Of a stretch of 64,000 bases of DNA, positions 34,292 through 46,802 are shown piece after piece. The position numbers were made by a program, and so were the translations under genes. Source of the stretch: Arthonia radiata (Eukaryota > Ascomycota > Arthoniomycetes > Arthoniales > Arthoniaceae); the NCBI GenBank assembly GCA_002989075.1, contig PSQN01000001.1, positions 781,760 through 845,759 of the forward strand, given 5' to 3'. The notes under the pieces were generated by a model. It worked only from the letters and a program-made list of their open reading frames with translations. It ran no database searches and had not been told where the DNA came from. Within the stretch, counting starts at the first letter, position 1. Each line of letters opens with the position of its first letter.

Positions 34292-35628
34292 GAAGGGAGG
34301 GTTTGAGATGTGTTGAGGGTGCTGTTTCGTGCGTTGAGGGGACGGGGGAGGGTTCCTCACTGAGGATGTGGTTGTTAATGCTGAGAGCGACGGGATGAAG
34401 AGATGTCAGATACTGAGCAGGGCAAGACAACAGCCCTCGACAGCGTCTTACATAAAAAACCGCTATAAAAGAGCTCTGCATACGTTTCTCTCTACTCAGA
34501 TCCTCTAGATATCTCCTGTACATGCTCTGACCTCGAGACTTCCGTCCAGAACCTGCACGCCTCAATATCAACCCCTCATAGCCAACACCAAACCTGCACC
34601 ATTTCTCTTCACCAACGAACCGCAAACAACTCTCATACTCTCTGTTAGCCACATCGCTCCAACCCACTGTCACACACTCACGCCATCCTCCTATGTACCT
34701 ATCCTCCGACCCCACACCAGCGAACAAGACCACAACAACCTTCTGGCACCGTGCTACTAACCCTGAAACAAGTACCCACCACCAACACCGCTCCGCTCGC
34801 TTGAGGTAAAGGCAATGCGTCGGCACTTCTCCGAGGCATGCAACTCACGCAGCAATTGCACGACTCACCCCCGTCGGATTGGCAAGACGCGCGATCGCGT
34901 GATGCATCGTGCTCCCGACGGTGCGCCACACGACTCGCATTTAGCCGTTCACCCACTGTCGCGAATCCGAACTCTATTCCACACCGATGGTCCGGCGCCG
35001 CCCACGCCTCGGGGATTAAGCTTGTTTAGCGAGCGAGCGCCGTTCTGCTAGGCCTTTAGGCCAGTGGGAGTAGCGATACGCGCGTCTCCGCGTGGTCGAG
35101 ATACGCTCCATCATCACTGGCCCTGACGATGCGAAGTGGAGATGGCGGGCCTCGGACACTTTGGGCGTTCGCGGCGATGAGCCTGTGTGTAGCGAGTTCA
35201 GCCACTGGAGCGGGCTTGGTTTGCATTCGTGCAGACTGGAGCCGAGGGTAGGGGTCGTGTGCAGATAGAGATGCATGATGCAAGATCATCGTGCATGCAT
35301 GTGGGGAGCCGGGGGTGGGATCTTCTACCGGTGTGCTGGGTTTACCATTGTTCAGATGTTGTACTGTGGGGCATGGGGAGAGCAAGTGTAGTGTGTAGTT
35401 ATACGTTGGAAGATGTGCTATGTCCGCTTTCGACGTGTGGTGTGAGATGGGACTTTGCTGTGTACCGTGACTTGGGTGGTCGTGACATCGAGTATACGCA
35501 CTTGTGTGGGTAGTTGCAGACTTGAGAATCTGGCCATTCGATTATGTACATTGGACTGCAGAGCAGGCCGGGGTTCTTCTATCGCACGCTCATTGGGGTA
35601 TCTTAACAGATGAAATGGACAAACGTCT
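34292..35628. other. Convergent intergenic region
   Basis: This separates the 3' ends of the zinc-finger gene (+) and dynactin (-). No gene, RNA or clear repeat is seen. Confidence 0.4.
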
Positions 35629-38600
35629 TCACTCGGCCACTCCGACCAGCTCGTGCTTCTCTTTGTGCGCTTGGGACAGTGCTTCTCGTAGTTCATCCCG
35701 TGCCTCTGCGGCGGTCGTGCCGGTGTCGAAGGCGACTTGCTTGGTGGGCGAGCGAGGCCCTCCTCTGGGCGCGACGGCGTGGCCGTTCGTACCACCAGCT
35801 GGCTTCGGCTTCTTCTCCCCATCCAAGGTCTTTTCGATACTATTCGGAGGCTCCAGGGTATTCATCCGTCCCATCCTACAATCTTCCGCATCCTTCAACA
35901 CACCAGCACACTTGGCCCGCCACATCACCCACTCTTCCCTCTGCCTCGCGACCTTCCAGCCTGTCTTCTCCCTCAGCGGCCGCCACTTTCCTCGCTCTTC
36001 CTTGGCCACGCAGCCCCTGATATCAACAAGTCCCGCGCTATCAACCACACTCCGCAAGCCCTCCCACACCTCCTTCCCGCGCCCTTTCAATAACCGCATC
36101 TGCTCCGCACCCTCAGGTGTCGTCCTCCGCTTCTTGTACAGCGGCTGCCCTAACCACGCCATATGACTCTCCTCAGGCTTCCCAAGTCTTACCCTCCTCG
36201 ACTCCTCCCTCAAAAACCGCACAGAACCCGTCAAACTCTCCACCTCCGCCCTCAAACTCTCGACTTCACGCGTATTGAACATCCCCCTCTCTCGTGGCGT
36301 AGCAGGCAGACTGCCATCTCTCCCCTCTTCCTCTGTCTTCTCCCGTGTCTCCGCTAATCCTCGCCAATGCTCCTTCTCAGCGTTCAGGGTAGCTACCTCG
36401 GTCGCGTGCCCTTCAACGCTTTTGAGCATGTCGCGTTCGCGCCTCCTCACTTCGTCCAGTGCGTTGCTTAGATCGGCGATCCGGCTTGCCTTCTCAGCCG
36501 CGTCGCGCGTGCGCGCTTCCAGCAACTCGATCTTGACGCTGCTCTCGTCGAGGACCTGCTCTTTTGTGCGGAGCTGCTGCGCTTGGTTGGATACGGTGTC
36601 TTTCAGGCGGAGGAGCTCGGCTTCGGTGTTTTGTGTGTTTTGCTTCGCTGTGCGGAGAGCGGATGCGCGTTGTGCCCAGGGCGGGTCGAGTCGGTTGAAC
36701 TCGGCGACGGATGTCAGGGTTGTGGCGCTGTCGAGAATGGAGGATAGAAGGGTGGAGGTCGTCTTGACTTTTTGCGAGAGGAAAGGGATGGGGAGCAAGG
36801 TGGTGTCGTGGAGGTGGGTGCTGGAGAAGGTGCGCAGGGCGGTGCGGAGGGTGTCTTTGAGGGTGGTGGGGTCGGAGTTCGATGTGAGATCTTGCTCTGA
36901 GAATGCGGTTTGTAGGTGGGTGCCTAGGTGTCGAGTGAGTTCTGCCAGTGAGGAGGCTGAGACTTCGGCGTCTATAAATGTTGCCGCGGTTGAGTTCTCC
37001 AAAGACATGGATCGGTCTTTGAGGTCCTTGAGAGCTTGGTGAGTTTTCGTGGCTACGACTCTGGCGCTGCGGGTCTGTGAGATGAGGCCTTGAGCTTCTG
37101 TGTTGAATTGCTGAAGGCTGTCATTGGGGTCAGGCTCGTCGCTCGAGTTTTCTTTCCCTGCTGAGGCAGATAGACGGGCGTAGGACATGGCGGTCGCCGT
37201 GTTCTCCAAGTAACTTTGCATCAGACTAGTGCGCATCACGACGTCTTCAGCGTAGTCAGCAAGATCATCGCTTGTCAAATGAGCTTCGGCAAGGTGACTG
37301 AGCACAGATTTCGTCCGCTGAAGCTCATCCGCAGCAATCCGTTCCTTCAGATCCCCCTTCTTGACACCGTCGATGTAGATATTCAAACCTCGCTCAACCG
37401 GGTCGAGCTCGTGCAGGGCGCTTTGATATCGGGCAAAGTCATTGATTGAACATCCGCTGATGCGAGTCACGAAGCGATCGCACATGGCCGCTATCCAGAC
37501 AAGCTTGTTCAAGATGTCGCAAATGATGAACACATCTTCCGTCGATGAGCTGTGGCCGTCGCTTGACACCTTAGTCTTGAGCAAAGAGTGCAGCAGCCGT
37601 GCCTTTGAAGCAACGCGGCGAAACCGCAGATACGCGAGCACCGAGTCTCGCTCGGATTTGAAGCTGTCAGGCAGAAACATCTGGACGATGGAGAGGTGCT
37701 CGATGGCTTCTTGGGCTTCCAACCGGCGGGTCTCGAGATCGATAGTGTTCATCTGGGCTTTCTCTGCGGATGACTGTAGCTTCAGGTTGAGGTTGGTCAT
37801 GGCCTTGGATCGGCTATTGAGTTCTTCAGCTTCCGCTTCAGTTATCTGCTGAGATGCCTTCATGTCCTCGAGACCACTCTGAAGATTGGTGACCAGCTCT
37901 CGAAACTTGTTGATGGTGTATTCATAGTCCACGAGTTTCTCGTCCTGGGCAGTTGTATGCCGTCGATGGTCGGATATGAGCGAATCCTTGAAATCAATCT
38001 CTTCCTGCATCTGCTTCTCAGCTTCAACGTGGTTGTACTCAAGCTCATCATTGAGCTCTCGTAGGTCTTCAAGCTCCTTGATATTGATCCTCAGCTGATC
38101 CATCTGATCCTGAAGCGCCATATTGTCGGCTGTGAGTCTCTCGGTTGTGTTCTCTGCGTCCATAGCTTCGTCCAGCTGTTCTTTAAGATTCTCAACAGCG
38201 GCTTCTGATCGCTGAAGCTTTTCCTTGGTGTCCTCATACTGCTCATTCACACTACTGAACTGCTTCAAATCGATCTCAAGACTTGAGACCTGAGCCACTA
38301 GCTCTGATTCCTTGTCTTGCGTGATTTCTCGGAGTCGGATGAGAGCTTCCTTGAGGCGCTCATTTGAACGCTCGAGTTGCAGCCACCCCTGGCTTGACCT
38401 CTCCTCGGGACTGACTTCCTCACCCATCAAATTGTTCTCTTCCCGCAGAACCTCAACTTCATCTTGTAATTCAGCCATTTTCTCCTTGAGCGCATCGAGC
38501 TCAAGTCGAGCAGCTTCCGCGTGCTCCTCGGCCATCTCACGATCCAATGTGGCCATTTCCAACTCTGTCTCGTGGTCCCCGCCGCTGCTTTCTAAATCCT

Positions 38601-39862
38601 CTAGCTTCTTCTCGGACTCCCTCAAACGCGCCTTGAGCTCGCTCAGTTCTTGACTCTGAGGCTGAAGCTTCGACTGCAACTTCTCGATGATGGCCTGATA
38701 TCTGTCCTTCTCCGTCCGCAGCTTCTCCATTGCGGCGAGCTGTTCCCGATACTCTTCACATTGCTTCTTGTGCACGTTGATTTGTGTCTCGAGGTCTTGA
38801 ATGTGGCGTGAGGTGGCCGCTGATAAGGGCAGGCCTTTCCGCTGATCCTCCCTGGTTGGGGATGGCTCAGCCTGCTGTGGTGTCGGCGGTGCGTAGTTGC
38901 CGTTGGGCGTATTTTGATCAGGTTCAGACGTGTGCGGGGACTGCCGTGATTCCGCATCTTCGGAAGACTCGAACTGATCTGAAGCATCCTCTTCCATTGG
39001 TCCAGGAACCTCAGACGTCGCCGGAAGCCGCGCAGCTCCATTAGTAGCACGCGGGCCTGCGCCTAGGGCTGGACGAGGGGTCGGTCGTGAGGTACCAGCT
39101 CCTGGTCTTGAACCTGCCGCTGTGGTTGCCGGTCGATTTGCGGCACCGCTAGCACCTGCAAGACTGGGCCGAGTCGTCCTTGTTGCTGGAGTGGTGGATG
39201 ATGTCTGCGCTCGAGTGCCGCCAATACTTGATCGCGGGGCAGCAGAAGGCTTTGCTGCTACAGATGCGCCAGGTCTTCGAGCTGCGGCTGCGGGCGGTGT
39301 CCCTCCTCTTGACGATGAAGCGGTGCTTGTAGCTGAAGAACCAAGGGCTCTTGGTGCTAGTTTTGACGGGGACTATACCACTAGTCAGCAAATTCGCTGA
39401 GCTCATTGCGTACATCTCACAAACCTTGCGTCCGTTCACTGATGCTCGAGGAGCCGGTGATGGACTGGCAGCGTTCATGCTCTGCCTCTTGCTTGCACCC
39501 AAGTCTTGACTCGGCCTCTTCACCCCATTTGCCATTATACTGGAGGGCCTGCTCTTTGCCGCAGCGCTCGCGCCTGGTGCCGCAGCCTTTCCATCGCGTA
39601 CCATCTTCTGCGGCGGCGGTTTCGGGGTTGGCTCCTCGAGGATCTGCGCGATGGCTGTAGGCCGCAGGAACATGCCATGGTTGGGCTCGCACTCGAAATA
39701 ACGTTCGCCCTTAACGGAACCGTCATTCTTTCCAGTAGGCTCATCGAGCAGAACACCAACCCAGTCTCCGTCCGCGAAAGAAGTCCGACCTACGAACTGG
39801 ACTGTAGCAGCTCGACCGTCACCGAGCTCGATGACTTGCCCAGCTTTGTACGTGCCTGTCAT
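35629..39862 (-). CDS. ro-3: Dynactin p150 (Glued) large subunit
   Basis: Exons 39862-39425 and 39372-35629 (minus strand) encode 1393 residues. The N-terminus is a CAP-Gly domain (residues about 5-70) with GDWVGVLLDEPTGKNDGSVK and the GKNDG signature, followed by RYFECEPNHGMFLRP. A basic Ser/Pro/Ala linker follows, split by the single intron. Long heptad coiled coils cover about 315-640 and 990-1140. The region between is the conserved dynein/Arp1-associated part. Dynactin p150 binds microtubules and dynein intermediate chain for retrograde transport and nuclear migration; it is ro-3 in Neurospora and NIP100 in yeast. A longer start at 40015 is in frame, but the conserved N-terminus begins at MTGTYKAGQV. 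Confidence 0.92.
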
Positions 39863-40349
39863 GGTCGCTGCGGTCTCTGTTGACACGCCCAAGGAGAGCA
39901 GGGGATCTCCTGGAGTGAGGCATGGAAAATTGATTAACGTTGTATGAAATGGATCTTGAATTAGGGCGAGCGCGTCAGGCGCTGGACTAGTCGACGTGTA
40001 GGGTGGACCGTGCACGACAGCGTCTCTTTCATGTGCTCAATGGCGTCCGCTTTCGTGATATGTCGAGCAAAAGGTCATGTCGGGTATGGTAAGAAACAAC
40101 GAAGTTTCATTTGAATACCATTTCAATGTGACGGCCACCGCGCTTGGAAACGGGGTCAATCGGCCTATTGCCCACGTTCAAGCAGATGCTTAATACTCTT
40201 GTACAGTAATCTACAAGGTCTACCCACGCACGACCGCAGCGCCACTCGCTATGCATAGACCTAATGCCTTTTCCTCGATGGGCACAAGCACTTTTCCCGC
40301 CATGTTACCTACGCCCTGCAGTGAATACGCTGTCCCATGAATGCCATCA
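39863..40349. promoter_or_regulatory. Dynactin promoter region
   Basis: This 487-bp spacer lies between the 3' end of MAM3 and the start of dynactin, both on the minus strand. No separate gene is seen. Confidence 0.35.
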
Positions 40350-42748
40350 TTACGACTCGCCGCGCTCGAGCAACGGCGTGTTTTCATCATGCTGGCCTTG
40401 AGCGGCGCCATTCTGGCCTGGCTGCTTCTTCTTCTTCTTCTTGTGTTTCTTCTTCTTGCCTGCCTTTCCCCCGTCTGCTTCCGCGCCGTCACCCTTGCCT
40501 GCGTTGCCATCGACGACCTGTCCAGGCTGAACGTTGGTCTTGATCTTCGATTGCGTCCAGTCCGAATCTCGATTGCTGACACTTTGTCGTCGGGATGCCG
40601 TCGTACTCTTCTGAGTGCTTGCTTCCTCGTTGTTCTCCACTCCGTCTTCGCTTGAGCTCGACATCTCCAACACGAGCTTCTTCATACCACCGCTGTCAAC
40701 AAAATTCTCGGTAATACTCCCGCTGCGCGCCGGCTCCCTATGCCGCCTGCCACTGGGAGGAGTCCTCGTCTTCAGAGAGCCAATCGTGTCATCACTATCG
40801 GCTCGATGCTGCTCAGGGCGTGGGCCTACCGAGACAGCCTTTCGTTCGCCGTTCGCCGCATTCGCCGTGCGTCCCAGAAGACTTGTTTCTTCAGTAGCAT
40901 TACCTGTTGCAAATATCTCATGACCACTGCTCGTGTGAGCCCTCTTGAGAGTACTGTTTCTATCCATGCTCCCGTAGCCGCCTTGTACGGCTAGAACCCC
41001 ATCGCTGGCGTCTTTGCCAGGGGCTACCAGGTTCTCCCCTATGCCACCTTGCGCGGCTGTCGGAGGTGGTGTTTGTATAGCGCGGTCTGGTGAACTCGGG
41101 GAAACCTCCTCTGCTTCACGCACAGGTGCGTGTTCAGGGATCGTTCCCACTCCAGGCTTAATCTTGACGGCGTTGATTCTCGTTGACTTCGGCTGGCGAG
41201 CGGCATTGGATGGACCAAGGTTGCGCAGCTGCTGGCGCATCTGACTGCTGCTATACTGCCGCGATTGGAGTAGTGCTCGCTGCTCACTTGCTGGGCTGTC
41301 CAGGCTGCTTCTTCGCCGGACAAGCATCGTTGTCGTTCGCGGTGATCGACTGAGCTCAGAAGATACTGAGCCTCGCTTGGGGACGGCTTCCATGCTCCCA
41401 TCTTTACCGTCACTGGATTCCATCTTCGAAGCAGTAGGAATGCTCAGAAGTTTCGGGCGCTGAGTGGGCGCTGGCGCCATCCGTCTAATCGCCTTGTGCA
41501 CATCAACAAAGACGTCGGACTCGTCGATGATCTCTTCCCCGATAAGCTCTTCAATGACATCTTCAAGAGTAACAACACCAAGCGCTCCGTGGCTCCCCCC
41601 AGGATTGTCGGACACCAGCACCATGTGAGATTTGCCCTCCTGGAAGAAGTTGATGATATCCAAGCAGCTTGTAGAAGGAAGTGTCTCTGGTAACGTTGCC
41701 AACGAGAAGTCGCTAACTTTCCTTGAGTCTTCGGGGTCATAGGTGATCAGCATCTTGACAAGAAGCATGCCGACGAAGTTGCTTCTGTTCTTCGGCTCAT
41801 GGATAGGGATGCGAGAGTACCCTTCGCGCATAACCTCATCCATCATCTCTTCATCCAGAGTAGCGTCGGCAGATAACACGAAAACGTCGTTCATGGGTGT
41901 CATGATGGAGCCGACGGGTTTGGCTTTCAGGTCCAACACTCCACTGATGATTGAGACTTCATCCTCATTCAGCCGCTCTGAGCCAGATTGTCCGATCGTC
42001 TTGTGCAATGTTACCAAAGTTTTCAATCCCGCTTTTTTGTATGTTGTTCCGTGGTCCTGCCCAAGTAATCGATCCAACAACTTGGCAATGGGCCAAGTGA
42101 TGGGACTGAAGATCCACATGAGACCCAGGACGAAGCCGGACATCCACGCACCGATCGGCAGACCAAAGCGAACACATATGGACTGCGGCACGATCTCGCC
42201 GAAGATGATGACTAGGACGGTACTGCTGATGGCAGCTGCGTAACCACCTCCGATGGATCTGTCGAGCACAATTGGTAGTGTCTCGTTGGTGATAACATTG
42301 CCGACGAGTAGTGTCACCAACACCCAGTGTTTCCCTTTCTTCAACAGATTCAGCACCTTGACGGCATTCTTCTTCTCCGCCCCTTCTCCAGACTCGGCGA
42401 TGACTTGCAAGTAGACTTCATCTTGGCCCATCAAGCTGCAAGCCGTTAGCAAGGCTCAAATTGAGTGTGCTTGATGCCGAATACTCACGCGATAGTAAGA
42501 CCTGCAAATGCTCCGCCCAGGAGAACAAGCGCAATGGCTGTACTCAGATAGATCCATGTCTGCGGATCGTCAGGAGTCGAAGGGCCGTCGTTTGGAGGCT
42601 GGTCAGATTGATTGATAGGAGCTGAATGCGTAAATCCTGCCTGTGCGATGAAAGTCCACAGGAGGTGCAATAGCGAGAGAATCCCACGGCGAGGATAGAA
42701 GGATATATGCGTGGAACCCGGAGATGTCGAACGTGCATTCGAGAGCAT
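40350..42748 (-). CDS. MAM3: CNNM/MAM3 family membrane protein (DUF21 + CBS)
   Basis: Exons 42748-42489 and 42435-40350 encode 781 residues. After a short N-terminal hydrophobic segment come DUF21 transmembrane helices: TWIYLSTAIALVLLGGAFAG joined across the intron to LTIALMGQDEVYLQV, then WVLVTLLVGNVITNETLPIV, AAISSTVLVIIFGEIVPQSI and MSGFVLGLMWIFSPITW. A CBS pair follows (IMTPMNDVFVLSADATLDEE through LGVVTLEDVIEELIGEEI). The long C-terminal tail is Ser-rich and ends in a lysine cluster and NTPLLERGES. Yeast Mam3 sits in the vacuolar membrane and affects metal (Mn, Mg, Co) homeostasis. The splice acceptor restores the family motif GLTIALMG exactly. Confidence 0.9.
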
Positions 42749-43402
42749 CTTTAGGAGAGAAAGAGGCTTCAAGTCGGCTTCTTCAGCGCATGGCTAGGAT
42801 GTATGTCGAGTGTGCTCTTGGTTGGAAGAGTTGGACCCGTTGTAGATGGTGGGTACGCGATCGGTCAAGACCCACGGTTGCTATTTTGCGGGGATTCGAT
42901 CCTGAGCGATGTTGTGGAAGCTGAGAAGCTGGAATTGAAGATTCTCCTCAACGAGATGTCGAATCAGCAAGATGAGCGATTGCTAGAAAGATGAGCAGTG
43001 GTGTACCAGCGGAAACGCCTTCAGTGCATGTCAAGCTCGAGGTCGCTGTCACAGAGGAGGTGAGAGCGGTCAATTGAGGATTATCATTTCAATTGACGGA
43101 TACCGCATCTTTCCAAATTGGGAATAATGCAAGGTCGGTCAATGCTAGTGTGCTAGTTTTCACCCGGAGACTGATAAATTTGACACTGGATTTTGGATGC
43201 ATGCAGACATAATCTACGCAACATGGGCTGATCGTAGATCACATCGGAAGTCCCATCATGCTGCCACCATCCTAGAAGTACACCAGGAAGCACATTCTAA
43301 CGCCGTCGCTGCATCTCCCACAAACCCTTGGTACCGTCGACGCTTGACTTTGAACTTATCAAAGTTCTTCGCGAGGCGTTTTGCTTCCGGCGCTTTTCAA
43401 AA
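42749..43402. other. Intergenic region upstream of MAM3
   Basis: No gene is supported. It holds the presumed MAM3 promoter and the 3' flank of HP1. Confidence 0.4.
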
Positions 43403-44416
43403 TCACGCTGTCGTCGCTACTCCCTTCACGCCTTCCATTTCCTCGTCTTCTTCGTCATCTGCTGAGGCACCGTTCTTCTCAGGCGCCGCCGCAGCCTTCC
43501 CGACGTTACCAGACCCTTTGCTGCTCGAAGGAGCGATATCCTTCATGGGAACATCCTCTTCCTCATCGTGCCGAACGGGGTTGAAGAACCTGTCAATTCG
43601 GGTGAGCATGCGTAATTACGCCACCCGCAATGAAGCACTTACAGATGCGCCTCGTAGAAAGCAAGCAGCTTCTGTGGGCACTTGTGGTTCAAAAGTTTCG
43701 TAGAGTGACGGGACTTTTGTTTATTGTTCCAGACAAGATAGACGATGTTGTCGCCGTCGTCATCGCGCGTCATGGAGTCCACTGCCAGGATGTGGTCCTC
43801 CCACGAACCAGCAGGTGCTTTCCACTGTCCCTCGCCGTTGGCAGCATGCACCATGCTGGAGTCCTCCTCCGTCTTGGCCTTCTTGTTCGCGCTTGGCCTC
43901 CCCTTGGCTTGTGGTGTTGCGGTCTCAGATACTGTGCGCTTCTTCGCCGACGCAGGGCCGGAAGAAGGCTCCGGCTTTCCTCCGATCAATTTGAAATAGG
44001 TCTCGAGCTCTTCGGGACAATTGTCAAGATTTTGTTCGGGCTCCTCCGAGGTTTCCTCGTATCCAACCCATTTCACCTTGTACATAAGCTTATTCTTGCC
44101 CTTTCGGCGAAGCGTCAGCTTTGCAATCCAGAGACGAACAGGCCCTAACTCGCCTTGCCAGTCCACTTGTGGCTTATGATTTTCTCGACGGCGTATCTGC
44201 GCTTAGTGAGTGACGATTCTCAATCGTGAGCGCAGACGCGACGGTGCGCCTTACTCTTCTTCCTCCTCGTCTTCGCCCTCTTCCTCTGGCTCAGTGACCT
44301 TGTCATTCTTCTTGAAAGGAATGTCCTCGTCGGATTCTGCAGAGCCACCCTTTTCTGCACGTCGTTAGTTCTGCCGCAGCATGAAGCGCAAACCTGAATA
44401 GCTTACTTGGTGCCAT
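43403..44416 (-). CDS. hpo: Heterochromatin protein 1 (chromodomain + chromo shadow)
   Basis: Five exons are inferred: 44416-44407, 44354-44255, 44196-44154, 44100-43643 and 43589-43403, giving 265 residues. Exon 1 is only 10 nt. After an acidic N-terminus, the chromodomain reads EYAVEKIISHKWTGKGKNKL then MYKVKWVGYEE, which keeps the three methyl-lysine cage aromatics (Tyr of EYAV, Trp of VKW, Tyr of GYE). The usual Trp of the following TWEPE motif is absent (TSEEPE). The chromo shadow domain (SWEDHILAVDSMTR, IVYLVWNNKQKSRH, KCPQKLLAFYEAHL) is intact. HP1 binds H3K9me3. Intron 3 (44153-44101) starts with GC (AAG|GCGAGT); it is the only choice I found that joins the chromodomain halves in frame. 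Confidence 0.88.
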
Positions 44417-44842
44417 GTTTTGCCTCTTGTTGGGCTCAGAGTATAAGATCGGAGAGCTGATGAAAGGGTTCTTCAGGGGGCGCGAGACCTGTACATGGTA
44501 AAGACTTAATGAGTGGTTGAGACGCAATGCGACTGTTCAAGAGGTGCCGTTTAAAGATGGCTGGAGAACCAGACGAGCAATGACTCGCGTAGGGCTCTAG
44601 CGCGTCGCGCTTCGTGAACTGCTCCAGAACTTTTTCTGGACCAGCTCGAGAGGTCCGACTCACGCGTTTGAATATCCCAGCACCCCGCGCCATACTTGAA
44701 ATCGCTGGAATTATTTTGCAGTGCCAGTCAATCACCAGCACTGTCGTTGAAGTGATTGGGAACGAGGATGGCGATGCGTAAGTTCAAAAGGCAGCAATAG
44801 CTTCGAGGCCTTGACTAATGCTTGTGGAACGCAGAGCTGGAT
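44417..44842. promoter_or_regulatory. Bidirectional promoter between HP1 and CCT5
   Basis: This 426-bp spacer separates two divergently transcribed genes and must hold both promoters. It contains the palindrome noted below. Confidence 0.5.
44623..44640. promoter_or_regulatory. Inverted repeat in the HP1/CCT5 promoter
   Basis: TCCAGAA-CTTT-TTCTGGA is a perfect 7+4+7 inverted repeat. The GAA/TTC arms resemble a heat-shock element, and chaperonin genes are often heat-shock regulated, but the spacing (4 instead of 2) is not canonical. Confidence 0.35.
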
Positions 44843-46802
44843 ATGTCCAATGGTACGCCTAGAAGCTGAAAGATACTCTCGAGAGTAGGTTGTATTTTGA
44901 TGTCCTCGGACTGACTTGAGGCAGCCCAAGTGGCGAAGGATGAGCAGGGAAGACCCTTCATCATCGTCCGAGAGTGAGTGAATGCATATCAGAGAGCTCC
45001 GCGAACAGGCAGTTACAACCGCAAGCTGCAGCTAGCTCGAGAGTCTTGTGGAGTCTTCGCTGACATCTTCACCTAGTCAACAGAAGAAGAAGCGCCAACA
45101 TGGCAACGATGCAATCAAGTCGCATATTCTTGCTGCGAAAACGGTCGGCAACATCGTTAAAACGTCTTTAGTACGTCGCGTGTGATGTGATTCATCTGGA
45201 CTCTGCTCATGTTATCCTACAGGGCCCTCGCGGACTCGACAAGATCCTCATTTCACCCGATGGCGACATCACCGTGACGAACGATGGCGCAACGATCCTG
45301 GGGCAGATGGAGATCACGAATCATGTTGCACGATTGCTCGTGGAGCTGTCGAAGTCACAAGATGACGAGATCGGAGATGGCACTACAGGCGTTGTTGTTC
45401 TTGCGTCAGCGTTACTCGAACAAGCCGCAGACCTCATGGACAAGGGGATACATCCGATCCGAATAGCAGATGGCTACGATCAAGCGTGTGAGATTGCCGC
45501 ACAAGAGCTTGACCGAGTTAGCGATCGAGTCGAGTTCACCAAGCAAGATACAAGCAATCTACAGAAGGTTGCACGGACTTGCCTGGGTAGCAAGATCGTT
45601 TCAAAAGCACATGATCAATTCGCAAAAATTGCGACCGACGCGGTTCTATCAGTCGCAGATCTCGAGCGGAAAGACGTCGATTTTGAGCTGATCAAAGTTG
45701 ACGGCAAGCTTGGTGGTTCGCTCGAAGACTCCTTACTAGTACAGGGCGTGATCATCGACAAGGATTTCTCACACCCTCAGATGCCAGACGAAGTCCGAGA
45801 CGCCAGGATTGCCATCTTGACTTGTCCATTTGAGCCTCCGAAACCGAAGACGAAACACAAGCTTGACATCACCTCTGTGGAAGAATTCAAGAGATTACAG
45901 AAGTATGAGCAGGAGAAGTTTCAGGAGATGATCAATCAAATCAAAGACACTGGGGCAAATATTGCGCTTTGTCAGTGGGGCTTTGATGACGAGGCGAATC
46001 ATCTTCTATTGACGAACAAGCTTCCGGCGGTGAGATGGGTTGGTGGCCCAGAGATTGAGCTGATTGCAATAGCTACCAACGGCCGCATCGTGCCGCGCTT
46101 CGAAGACCTGACCAAGGAGAAACTCGGCAAGGCAGGTATCGTACGACAAATGACCTTTGGCACGGTGAGAGAGAAGATGCTCGTCATTGAGGAGTGCGCG
46201 AACACGAGAGCTGTCACGGTTTTCGTGCGAGGCAGTAACAAGATGGTAAGAATACTCGATTCAATATGTGCAGACATGTGACTGATATGCCTAGATTATC
46301 GATGAGGCGAAGAGATCGTTACACGATGCTCTTTGCGTGGTTCGAAACCTCGTCAAAGATAATCGCATCGTGTATGGTGGCGGTGCGGCCGAGATCGCCT
46401 GCTCTCTAGCTGTTGAGGATGCGGCAGTCAAGAGTCCAGGTCTCGAGCAGTATGCCATGCGAGCATTTGCCGACGCGTTGGACTCTGTCCCTGTGGCGCT
46501 TGCGGAGAACTCAGGCTTGTCACCAATTGAGACTCTGGCCTCGATCAAATCAAGACAAGTCAAGGAGAAGAACTCAAGGCTCGGTGTCGACTGCATGCAA
46601 ACTGGCACGAACGGTAAGCGCGGTGTCTTTGAACTGTCTGTATAGTATCGTGCTAACCTAGGCACAAGATATGCGTGAGCACTTTGTGCTCGAGCCACTC
46701 ATTGCGAAGCGCCAGCAACTCTACCTTGCGACGCAACTGTGCCGCATGGTACTCAAGATCAACAACGTCATCATCGCTGGCTCAGATGATCAAGAATACT
46801 AA
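44843..46802 (+). CDS. CCT5: T-complex chaperonin subunit epsilon (CCT5)
   Basis: Six exons are inferred: 44843-44852, 44925-44973, 45077-45170, 45223-46245, 46295-46613 and 46669-46802, giving 542 residues, the normal CCT size. The protein starts [20 protein letters not shown], then has [20 protein letters not shown], the ATPase motif [29 protein letters not shown] and [12 protein letters not shown], and ends [18 protein letters not shown]. These identify the epsilon subunit of the TRiC/CCT ring, which folds actin and tubulin. Exon 1 is just 10 nt; no other in-frame ATG exists upstream of exon 2, so the tiny exon is needed. All junctions keep phase. Confidence 0.92.

Noticed and set aside
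42885-42905. Box-B-like sequence GGATTCGATCC
   Set aside because: The flanking bases do not form a five-pair T-stem and no A box is found.
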